A DNA stretch of 64,000 bases from Nitrospirae bacterium MYbin3 (GTDB lineage: Bacteria > Nitrospirota > Thermodesulfovibrionia > Thermodesulfovibrionales > Dissulfurispiraceae): NCBI GenBank assembly GCA_002753335.1, contig PEAD01000006.1, positions 1 through 64,000 on the forward strand, read 5' to 3'. Under the pieces are notes generated by a model. It had not been told where the DNA came from. It searched no databases and worked only from the letters and a program-made list of their open reading frames with translations. The position numbers and the translations under genes were made by a program. Positions 43,448-50,858 of this stretch are shown piece by piece (the stretch's first letter is position 1; every line of letters begins with the position of its first letter).

Positions 43448-44595
43448 TATTGATTGAAAGAAACCGCTGCGCTCAAAACTATCAGACATCCCTTATATAA
43501 ATCTTCGAGCATTATGAACTCTTCGGTAGAATGTACTTTTTGCATGCCGTTCGAGATATTCAGCGCTTTAATGCCGCGGCCATTGAAAATGTTTGCATCC
43601 GAACCGCCGCCGGTGACGGTAAATGCAGGCTTTATGCCACAAGAATCAAAAATCTCTGAAAGAAACTTCAGATAAGAATCATCTTTATCTATGCTAAATG
43701 AATTGTACTCCTCTTTAACCTTTATTTCGATGACAGCCCCGGTTTCCGCAGCAACTTTTTCTGCAGCATCAAAAATTCTTTTCTTGGTAGATTCGAGTGT
43801 TTTAATATTATGACTTCTGACCTCTCCGTTTAGAACAACCTCTTTAGGCACCACATTCGTGGCTGTGCCGCCTTTGATAATGCCGATATTGGCAGTTGTA
43901 ACATCATCTATTCTGCCGTCAGGAACTTCCGCAACAATTTTTGCCGCACACTTTATAGCGCTGATACCTCTTTCGGGTTCGATTCCGGCATGGGCAGCTT
44001 TGCCTGTTACACGCATTTCATAAGTGTGGTGCGACGGCGCTCCCACAACTATGTTGCCGACGCTTCCGCCAGAATCAAGCACCAGCGCATGCTTGCTCTG
44101 AATCCTGCCGAAATCGAGGTTCTTTGCGCCGCAAAGTCCCTTCTCCTCGGCCGAGGTAAATACTATTTCCAAACCACAAGTGTGGAGCTTGTTTTCATGC
44201 ACTGCAGCCACAGCCTCGATTATCTGTGCAATCGCGCTCTTATCATCCGCCCCGAGCACCGTATTGCCAATGCTTCTTACCAGTTCTCCGTCATTGATAA
44301 AACTGATTCCATCAGTTGGTTCTATGGTGTCCATGTGGGCGCTGAGCATAAGAGTTGACGCTTCTTTTATGCCGCCTTTCCTATAAGCGATAAGATTGAA
44401 CGACTCTCCGTAGTCCTGAAAAGAAACCTCGCAGCCAATCAAACTGAGCTTGCGGGCAAGGTATTCTGCCAGTTCTCGCTCGTGGAACGAAGGAGAGTTT
44501 ATTTTTATCAGCTCGGTAAAGGTTTCTACCAACCGCTGCCGGTCAATGTATGATGAGATATCTACGAGCTCTTTTTTCATGAGAGATTTTATCAT
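43447..44595 (-). CDS. M20-family metallopeptidase (PepT-like)
   Basis: The protein (about 382 residues from the ATG at 44595, which follows GGAG) shows the M20 metal site: SAHMDTIEP, GADDKSA, TSAEEKGLCGA (catalytic Glu pair), VLDSGG, a lid domain with GKAAHAGIEPERG, and a late HSTEEFI. These enzymes cleave di- and tripeptides or acylated amino acids with two zinc ions. ATG 44580 is an alternative start; the longest frame (44664) adds a Cys-rich, non-family N-terminus and was rejected. It leads the peptidase - release factor - EamA unit. Confidence 0.9.
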   Translation of the reverse strand: MIKSLMKKELVDISSYIDRQRLVETFTELIKINSPSFHERELAEYLARKLSLIGCEVSFQDYGESFNLIAYRKGGIKEASTLMLSAHMDTIEPTDGISFINDGELVRSIGNTVLGADDKSAIAQIIEAVAAVHENKLHTCGLEIVFTSAEEKGLCGAKNLDFGRIQSKHALVLDSGGSVGNIVVGAPSHHTYEMRVTGKAAHAGIEPERGISAIKCAAKIVAEVPDGRIDDVTTANIGIIKGGTATNVVPKEVVLNGEVRSHNIKTLESTKKRIFDAAEKVAAETGAVIEIKVKEEYNSFSIDKDDSYLKFLSEIFDSCGIKPAFTVTGGGSDANIFNGRGIKALNISNGMQKVHSTEEFIMLEDLYKGCLIVLSAAVSFNQ

Positions 44596-44696
44596 ACAAC
44601 TCCGCAGGTTTGCCTGTCTGATTTGACAACAACAATAAGGTTTTCTTAATCTGTACGCGTTCACTTACACCGCATTTTAAGGAGCAGCGCAATATT

Positions 44697-46007
44697 ATGA
44701 ACAGAGCATTTTATTTAACTCTCGCGGCAATTGCGGTTTTTATTTTTCAAACCGGCGCGTATGCCGCAGATTCGACAAAAAAACTCTCACTGCCCGAAGG
44801 CCTCAGAATTGCGGCCTCCGAGAGCAGGGTCGTAAAGATTGCGTCGTATAACAAAGAAATTTCTGGAGCAGGTATTGTTTTGGCCCGCTCCAGATTTATG
44901 CCGAACGTAAATGCCTTTGCAGGAAAAACTTACCTATCTTACCAACCAGCAGCCTTGATGGGCGGGCAGCCGGTCTATATGTCAGAAAAAAATTATGCCT
45001 CATACGGGATTAACGCTTATCAGACTCTGTTCGATTTCGGACAGAACAGTTCGCAGATTGAAATCTCTAAGAATACTCATACGCTGAGCAGTCTTGAACT
45101 TAAAAAAATCAAAAGTCTTGCTGCCCTCGATTTTCTGTCCGCCTATTTCGATACGCTTGAAGCAGAGAAGATTATAAACACCTCAAAAAAAGAGATGGAG
45201 CGTCTTCAAGCGCACCAGACCGCTGCAAAAAATCTTTTCGATGAGGGAGTGATTACCAAAAATGATCTGCTTCAGGCAGAGGTGCGGCTTGCGGACGCAA
45301 GGCAGCGCTCGTTGAGCGCCAATACCACACGCGAGATATTTTTGATGCGTCTTAACAACATCCTTTCTTTTCAGATGACTGACGGAATAGAAGTTGAAGA
45401 GTATGACAGGGAGCCCGGTGTGGGTACGGATTTGAACCGTCTTTGGGACTACGCTTTATCCAATAGAGTTGAGCTTCTGATAATAGACAAAGAAATAAAG
45501 AGCGCTGAGTTAGAGGAATCTTCTTTGCGCTCGGACTATTTTCCTAAATTCTTTGCGCAGGGCGGCTACAACTACACCGAAAACAGTTATCAGCAGCATG
45601 ACGCTAACTGGTCTGTTATTCTTGGGCTCAATATGAATCTTTTCGGCGGCATGAGCACTGAGGCCTCGGTGTCAAAAGCAAAATATAGAACAGCCCAACT
45701 TCGGGAAAAGAAAAAACAGATTTCGGACGAAATAAAGCTTCAGGTAAAGCAGGCATTTCTTGAGGCAGCCACTTCTTACGAAAAGCTTACGGTTTCAAAA
45801 AATGCGTTTGAACAGGCAGAAGAAAATTTAAGGATTAACAAGGTGCGGTACGCAGAAGGCATAGGCACAGCAACCGAAGTGCTTGACGCGATAAGTCTGC
45901 TGACAATTACAGAAACCAATAATTTCAAAACAAGGTACGAGCTGCGCAAGGCGCAAGCAGCATTGCTGTATGCTGCAGGACATGACCTTGTTTCTGAATA
46001 TCAATAA
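44697..46007 (+). CDS. TolC-family outer membrane efflux protein
   Basis: This 436-residue protein has a signal peptide (about 1-23, ending AYAA) and two TolC-type halves of long helices and beta strands. Examples are KSLAALDFLSAYFDTLEAEK, the YNYTENSYQQ strand and the late VRYAEGIGTATEVLDA, a frequent family segment. It forms the outer membrane channel of a tripartite exporter or type I secretion system. The HlyD/EmrA-type gene begins 18 bases later. No inner-membrane pump gene is beside them. Upstream GGAGC precedes the ATG by 7 bases. Confidence 0.92.
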   Translation: MNRAFYLTLAAIAVFIFQTGAYAADSTKKLSLPEGLRIAASESRVVKIASYNKEISGAGIVLARSRFMPNVNAFAGKTYLSYQPAALMGGQPVYMSEKNYASYGINAYQTLFDFGQNSSQIEISKNTHTLSSLELKKIKSLAALDFLSAYFDTLEAEKIINTSKKEMERLQAHQTAAKNLFDEGVITKNDLLQAEVRLADARQRSLSANTTREIFLMRLNNILSFQMTDGIEVEEYDREPGVGTDLNRLWDYALSNRVELLIIDKEIKSAELEESSLRSDYFPKFFAQGGYNYTENSYQQHDANWSVILGLNMNLFGGMSTEASVSKAKYRTAQLREKKKQISDEIKLQVKQAFLEAATSYEKLTVSKNAFEQAEENLRINKVRYAEGIGTATEVLDAISLLTITETNNFKTRYELRKAQAALLYAAGHDLVSEYQ

Positions 46008-46025
46008 ATCTTAGGGAGGCTTTAT

Positions 46026-47114
46026 ATGGATGAGAAGACACCCGAAAACGGCAAACGCAAAAAGATAGCTCTGTTCGTTTTTATGCTTATAGGGATTGCG
46101 GGTGCTGTGACACTTTACCTTTACCTTGAATACAAAGCCAGCCATATTGATACTGATGATGCTTTTATTGAAGGAACAAGGTCCACAGTAGCCTCAAAGG
46201 TGGCCGGCACAGTAAAAGCTGTTCATGTTCGGGACAACCAGGCGGTAAAAAAGGGCGATCTGCTGATCGAGATAGAGCCTGCGGACTATGAAGTCAAAGT
46301 TATGGAGGCTTCATCTGCGCTGTCAAGGGAACAGTCGAGAATACATGAGATTGATGCTGCAATCGAGACCTCAAAAAAACAGTTAGCAGAGGCAAAGGCA
46401 AAAGCTGAAGCAGCAAAAGCTAATCTGCATCTGAAAGAAGCATACATGAAACAGGCCGAAACCGATGCGAAAAGGGCAGAGAATCTTTTTGCAAAAGGCG
46501 CAATCTCAAAAGAGCGCCATGAAAAAACATTGACCGCACACAACGCTGCTTTGGCCGAACTAAAAGCGGCCGAAGAGGAATTCAAAAAAAGCGAGAGTTC
46601 GGTTGAAACGCATAAAGCGCTGATAAAGCAGGCAGAGACATCAAAAACATCGCAGCAGTTTTCTGTAAAGCAGCGCGATGCAATGCTTAAGGCCTCTGAG
46701 CTCAGTTATGGCTACACTAAAATATATGCTCAGGCTGATGGCCAGATTACTAAAAAATCGGTTGAACTTGGCAATCAGATTCAGGCAGGACAACCCTTAA
46801 TGGCAATAGTATTGCTAAGCGATATCTGGGTCGTTGCGAATTATAAAGAAACTCAGCTCGAAAAAATAAAGCCCGGGCAGCGTGTAGAAATTAAGATAGA
46901 CACATATCCAAACGTGGTTCTATTCGGCAGAGTGGACAGCATAATGTCAGGGACAGGAACGGTATTTTCCCTGTTTCCTCCCGAGAATGCGGCGGGCAAC
47001 TATGTGAAAGTCGTGCAGAGGGTTCCTGTCAAAATAGTGCTGGACAACAACTCGACTCAAAATACTATCCTAAGGGTTGGAATGTCGGTGATGCCTACAA
47101 TAATTGTGAAATAA
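46026..47114 (+). CDS. Membrane fusion protein of the HlyD/EmrA type
   Basis: The 362-residue protein has one N-terminal membrane helix (about 14-33), a biotinyl-lipoyl-like domain split around a long coiled coil (about 85-205), and a beta-barrel part. DTDDAFIEGTRSTVASKVAG and GYTKIYAQADGQITKKSVELG are typical of EmrA. It bridges an inner-membrane pump to TolC. The expected EmrB-type pump is not next to it: the next gene is a radical SAM protein on the opposite strand. Good ribosome binding site (AGGGAGGC). Confidence 0.92.
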   Translation: MDEKTPENGKRKKIALFVFMLIGIAGAVTLYLYLEYKASHIDTDDAFIEGTRSTVASKVAGTVKAVHVRDNQAVKKGDLLIEIEPADYEVKVMEASSALSREQSRIHEIDAAIETSKKQLAEAKAKAEAAKANLHLKEAYMKQAETDAKRAENLFAKGAISKERHEKTLTAHNAALAELKAAEEEFKKSESSVETHKALIKQAETSKTSQQFSVKQRDAMLKASELSYGYTKIYAQADGQITKKSVELGNQIQAGQPLMAIVLLSDIWVVANYKETQLEKIKPGQRVEIKIDTYPNVVLFGRVDSIMSGTGTVFSLFPPENAAGNYVKVVQRVPVKIVLDNNSTQNTILRVGMSVMPTIIVK

Positions 47115-47135
47115 CCGCCTGTTTTTGAGCAAATC

Positions 47136-48425
47136 TTATCCGGCCAAATACGGATTAAAATATCCAAATCGCAAAAATGGAAAACTCTTCTTCAGTCTTT
47201 TCAGCCAGTTCATTATACCTTTAGGCTTTGCGACTGGGCTGTGCTTAATTACATCGAGATACCATTCAGGATCCATATTCAGATTGCGCAACTGAATCAT
47301 ATCAGGCTTACAATCCTCAACAAGATCGAATAATGCGGACATCTCGTCCATATCATCCGTAAAGCCCGGCAAAATAAAATAATTTAGCGAAACAAATTTA
47401 TTCCTCCGCTTCATCACCTTTATCGAATCTTTGACCTCATCAAAAGAAAAACCCTGCGGCCTGTAATAAAGAGCGTATTTATCCTTTCGAGCGCTGTTCA
47501 TGCTGACGCGCAGCGAATCAAGCCCTGAAGCTGCAAGCCGGTCAATTCTATCCGGCATGCTTGCGTTGGAATTAAGGTTTATCGTTCCCAAAGGAGTCTG
47601 TGCACGCATTTTTATTATCGCCTTCTCGATCGTCTTAAACTGAAGCAACGGCTCTCCCTCGCAGCCCTGCCCAAAACTTACAACCGGCATCGGTGCATCA
47701 GAAAGATGCGGTACAGCCATTTCAACTATCTCGTCAACCGCAGGCACAAACGATATCCTATCCTGAGTCGAAGGGCAGCATCCTGAAGTCTGCAAAGATA
47801 TGCAGCCTACACAGTTTGCATTGCAGATAGGTGATGTTGGTATAGGCGCCTCCCAGCGCCCTAAAAAATAGTTTCTTGCAGCAGGGCAACCGTAGGACAG
47901 GCAGCAGTTGCCAAGATGCTGAATCAACCTGTTATCACAAAATCTTTTTAAATATTTATCTGTTTTTGCCTTGACCGTTTTTTGAACATATTGGTCCGCA
48001 TCCTGCCTCACATCAGAGTCGCAACGAAAAGCAGCAACCCAAAACTGTCCATCCAGCCACCCGACCGTAGTATATGCAAAAAGAGGAAGCACAGGGGCGC
48101 TGCTGTCCGATTTTTCATACGCTGCAGACAAAATTGAAGTATGCGCAGGCGCTATGAAAGCTGCTACTGCACTGACGGGCTTTCCTTCATAAAATGGATC
48201 TTCGTCCAGTTTTATGAAACTCTTATTTTTAGGGTCTATACCGATCGGATATCTGCCAGGAAGTGTAAAAAGCTCACTGCCATTTGGCAGCGGGATTAAA
48301 TCTGAATAGTGCGGCCTTATCATCGAAAAACCGCTCATCCCCGCCATTTCTATATCCGGCAGGTCAACTATTTCGCCCTTGTAATTTGCATACACCAAAG
48401 AAGGCAGTTTGTCAGGACTTTTCAT
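47136..48425 (-). CDS. Radical SAM protein
   Basis: The 429-residue protein has a CxxxCxxC cluster motif (CNANCVGC, about 200-207) followed by a further Cys-rich stretch (SLQTSGCCPST) and radical-SAM barrel features such as VVSFGQGCEGEPLLQ and INLNSNASMP. The N-terminal 190 residues are a separate domain (YPIGIDPKNKSF, with CLSYGCPAARN near the junction). The sequence resembles uncharacterised SPASM-like or Fe-S oxidoreductase proteins; the substrate is unknown. It stands alone, convergent with the HlyD gene. Confidence 0.9.
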   Translation of the reverse strand: MKSPDKLPSLVYANYKGEIVDLPDIEMAGMSGFSMIRPHYSDLIPLPNGSELFTLPGRYPIGIDPKNKSFIKLDEDPFYEGKPVSAVAAFIAPAHTSILSAAYEKSDSSAPVLPLFAYTTVGWLDGQFWVAAFRCDSDVRQDADQYVQKTVKAKTDKYLKRFCDNRLIQHLGNCCLSYGCPAARNYFLGRWEAPIPTSPICNANCVGCISLQTSGCCPSTQDRISFVPAVDEIVEMAVPHLSDAPMPVVSFGQGCEGEPLLQFKTIEKAIIKMRAQTPLGTINLNSNASMPDRIDRLAASGLDSLRVSMNSARKDKYALYYRPQGFSFDEVKDSIKVMKRRNKFVSLNYFILPGFTDDMDEMSALFDLVEDCKPDMIQLRNLNMDPEWYLDVIKHSPVAKPKGIMNWLKRLKKSFPFLRFGYFNPYLAG

Positions 48426-48500
48426 TATGCTCCCAAGCTGTTTTTGACAAAAATAAGCACTTCATTTTACAGTATCATACTACAGACAAAATCACATAGA

Positions 48501-48513
48501 GCTCCGCCGGAGC
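48501..48513. repeat. Short palindrome upstream of the zinc-ribbon gene
   Basis: GCTCCG-C-CGGAGC is a perfect 6-base inverted repeat around one base. A larger, alternative pairing is CCGCC (48504-48508) with GGCGG (48524-48528). It lies about 36 bases before the ATG at 48549 and may be part of an mRNA leader. Function unknown. Confidence 0.35.
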
Positions 48514-48548
48514 CTTATCACACGGCGGTTTTGAAAGGAGGTTTTCAA

Positions 48549-48707
48549 ATGGCAGAAAAAGTTAAGTCCAAAACAGACGTTTCCTCAAGAGCCGAATCAA
48601 AGGCCAAGTCCCAGATATGTCGCAACTGCGGAAAAAAAGTTGAGGTAATCAAGTCAGTCTCTCCTACGGGAAAGTCAAAAATGAGACGCGTTTGCTGCGG
48701 TCAATAG
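48549..48707 (+). CDS. Small zinc-ribbon-like protein (52 residues)
   Basis: A consensus ribosome binding site (AAAGGAGG) precedes the ATG by 9 bases. The 52-residue protein is strongly basic and starts with a Lys/Ser-rich stretch. It contains CRNCGKK (residues 24-30) and a terminal RRVCCG, so four to five cysteines could bind one zinc. It might bind nucleic acid or be a ribosome-associated factor, but this is inference. It is closely followed by a long perfect hairpin, which would end its transcript. Confidence 0.75.
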   Translation: MAEKVKSKTDVSSRAESKAKSQICRNCGKKVEVIKSVSPTGKSKMRRVCCGQ

Positions 48708-48730
48708 TTCGCAAAAAATAATCCGATGTT

Positions 48731-48776
48731 TTATTTATGAAATGAAACTCCCTGAGGAGTTTCATTTCATAAATAA
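48731..48776. terminator. 21-base-pair perfect hairpin, probable bidirectional terminator
   Basis: The arms 48731-48751 and 48756-48776 (each TTATTTATGAAATGAAACTC or its complement, 21 bases) pair without mismatch around a CTGA loop. The stem is AT-rich at its base. It lies 23 bases after the zinc-ribbon stop codon. There is no separate T run, so it may work as a terminator through its U-rich arm, or protect the 3' end. Confidence 0.6.
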
Positions 48777-48881
48777 CTGTTATTCAACTGCACATTCACT
48801 TCAAAAAACCATTATCAGCTTTGATTGTTTCAGATACAAGGTTTACAATTTATCTTAGCAATTGATATTATTAAAGTTTAT

Positions 48882-48974
48882 GGAGAGGTGGCCGAGCCGG
48901 TCGAAGGCAGCCGCCTGCTAAGCGGTTGTAGGGGTAACACCCTACCCAGGGTTCGAATCCCTGCCTCTCCGCCA
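48882..48974 (+). tRNA. tRNA-Ser (anticodon GCT)
   Basis: The acceptor stem GGAGAGG pairs with CCTCTCC (48964-48970), followed by the discriminator G and an encoded CCA. The anticodon loop CTGCTAA gives anticodon GCT at 48917-48919, for AGC/AGU serine codons. A long variable arm (TTGTAGGGG...CCCTAC) and the T loop GGTTCGAATCC confirm a class II serine tRNA. It is the only tRNA gene found in the window. Confidence 0.97.
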
Positions 48975-49026
48975 TTTAATATTCTTCCGAACTGCGCTAA
49001 CCTATTTTCGTTTAGTAAACAGCTTC

Positions 49027-50391
49027 CTATTTGCCAGAGATTGGTGGATGATTTTTGACGGCTTCAGCAAAAGATCGAGCCACCGCTTTTAAATGCTCAT
49101 ATTGCTCTACCTGCTCCAACAGCGCCTGCGGCAACGCGTTCAGTCCGCGTGCAGCCCCCCAGATAGCACAGGACATTGCCGCAATGGTGTCCACGTCGCC
49201 GCGCAGCCTGATGGCAAATCCGAGAAGTTCATTGAAAGGACTGCTGCGAAAGGCAAGCGCCAGATAAATCGCTGTTACGCAGGACTCAACCGCAGAAATA
49301 CCATTCCCAAGTTCGGCAGCAACCGTTTGCGGTGCAGCATTGCTCCCTGCCTGCAGCCACCTGCTTGCAATGCGAAGCCTGCTCAAGAACTCAGGCGCTT
49401 CAACGCGTTGGCATAGCCGTTCGATAATTTCTTCAGAACTTTTGTTGTTGTAAGCAAGAGCGGTGGCCAAAGCGATCAATACAGCCCCCTCGCGTCCGAG
49501 AGGGTGGGCGTGAGTCACCTCCGCAGAGGCGGATGCTGCCTTGACAAGGTAATCTTCGTTGTCATCTGCAAAAAAAAGCCCAACGACCGGGGCTCGCATA
49601 GCACCGCCATTTCCAAAGGAACCCTCGCAGTAAACCGTACGGCCCGCTTCCTCCCACGATTGCCCCCGGCTAATGCGCTTTAGAATCTTTGCAGCACCGG
49701 GGCCATATCCACGTGACCACTTGTATGATTGAGAAAATCGGCGTGCAAGGTCATTCTGATCAACACGCCCGCACGCTGCCAACGACTCTATCAGATCAAT
49801 GGCCATTTGAGTATCATCTGTCCAGCGGCGCCTGCCGTTTTGCCTGCCGATTAGGGCCCAAACAGCACGTTCAAGAATTCCTCCTTCATGCGGGGCGCCG
49901 AATGCGTCGCCAAGCGCCAGTGCGAGCACCGATCCAGTTATGCGATCAGTCTTTATGTCAAACCCGGCAGCCTCAATGTTTTGGTTCGGCTCACACTTCG
50001 CGGCTTCCCACCAAGCAGGCAGATTGGGATTGATCCACCGCCATCCAATGCCATGATAAGAGGCCTTGCGCATCTGTAACACGACAACAATTACCGTTGC
50101 AGCTAAAGAAACCGAAGCCGTTGCAGACCAGCCCGGAGTCTCAAAAACTACAGTTGTTATAGAGAGAACAATAAACACGCCAGCCCAGGCCAGCTCAAGA
50201 GGCCGCGCCATACGCACAATGTTGCAAAACAGAAAAAAATGCATGAGCACAAAGCCGACCACGAACCCCCACCACAAAACCACCAGCGAGAGCGCAAAGG
50301 CTGCAGCTAAACCAAGGACCAGAATGATTGCGTCGAGCGCCGACAGACGAAAGCCTGGAGCAAAGGCATGCTCTTTATTTCTATTGAACAT
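49027..50391 (-). CDS. Membrane-anchored ADP-ribosylglycohydrolase (DraG-like)
   Basis: The 454-residue protein has three or four membrane helices in residues 15-110 and a C-terminal ADP-ribosylglycohydrolase domain (about 150-450). The enzyme signatures are present: SVLALALGDAFGAPHEGG, RRWTDDTQMAIDL (metal-binding T-D-D) and LRGDVDTIAAM (D-x-D; usually G-D-T-D, here D-V-D). These enzymes remove ADP-ribose from proteins or small molecules. The membrane fusion is not the usual DraG layout. No ADP-ribosyltransferase is visible nearby. It forms a pair with the small membrane protein upstream (gap 23 bases) and lies close to tRNA-Ser, a common integration site. Confidence 0.85.
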   Translation of the reverse strand: MFNRNKEHAFAPGFRLSALDAIILVLGLAAAFALSLVVLWWGFVVGFVLMHFFLFCNIVRMARPLELAWAGVFIVLSITTVVFETPGWSATASVSLAATVIVVVLQMRKASYHGIGWRWINPNLPAWWEAAKCEPNQNIEAAGFDIKTDRITGSVLALALGDAFGAPHEGGILERAVWALIGRQNGRRRWTDDTQMAIDLIESLAACGRVDQNDLARRFSQSYKWSRGYGPGAAKILKRISRGQSWEEAGRTVYCEGSFGNGGAMRAPVVGLFFADDNEDYLVKAASASAEVTHAHPLGREGAVLIALATALAYNNKSSEEIIERLCQRVEAPEFLSRLRIASRWLQAGSNAAPQTVAAELGNGISAVESCVTAIYLALAFRSSPFNELLGFAIRLRGDVDTIAAMSCAIWGAARGLNALPQALLEQVEQYEHLKAVARSFAEAVKNHPPISGK

Positions 50392-50414
50392 ACAGCTCTA
50401 GTTCACCGAAACGG

Positions 50415-50735
50415 CTATGGCAGCCCACGCCACCAAAGAATGCAAAACCCCAGAACTGCTGCAAGCACCGCATACACCATCGATAGAATCCGATACCGTT
50501 TTAATGTTCGTTGATATATATCTGGTGGGGTGTATGCCCCGCCGTATTCATCAGCATCCCACATGTGCAGATGGTAAGCCAGCCGCCAGCCGCCCAGTGC
50601 GGCAAACACCAAACAGATGGCGACCCACAGCCAACCGAAATAGCTCTTGTGCGGAAGTCCGGCGAATATGGCGAACATGACTGCGCATCCGATTGGGGAA
50701 GCAAGAAAAGGTGATCCACCGTGACCGTTTGGCAT
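50415..50735 (-). CDS. Small three-helix membrane protein (unknown)
   Basis: The 106-residue protein has three predicted membrane helices: about 12-28, 34-50 and 83-101. A short aromatic loop (HMWDADEYGGAYTPPDIY) lies between the second and third. The ATG at 50735 follows AAGGAGATAG. It lies 23 bases before the ADP-ribosylglycohydrolase gene on the same strand, so the two are probably co-transcribed and may form a membrane complex (inference). I do not recognise a family. Confidence 0.75.
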   Translation of the reverse strand: MPNGHGGSPFLASPIGCAVMFAIFAGLPHKSYFGWLWVAICLVFAALGGWRLAYHLHMWDADEYGGAYTPPDIYQRTLKRYRILSMVYAVLAAVLGFCILWWRGLP

Positions 50736-50858
50736 CGCCTGTAACTATCTCCTTTTAAGGAAACTCTAAGCGCTATTTTACAGAATATTTACACGAATTA
50801 ACCATAACTTTACCGTTGTTTAATGTAATGTAATGAAGGATCTATTATTCAGATATCT

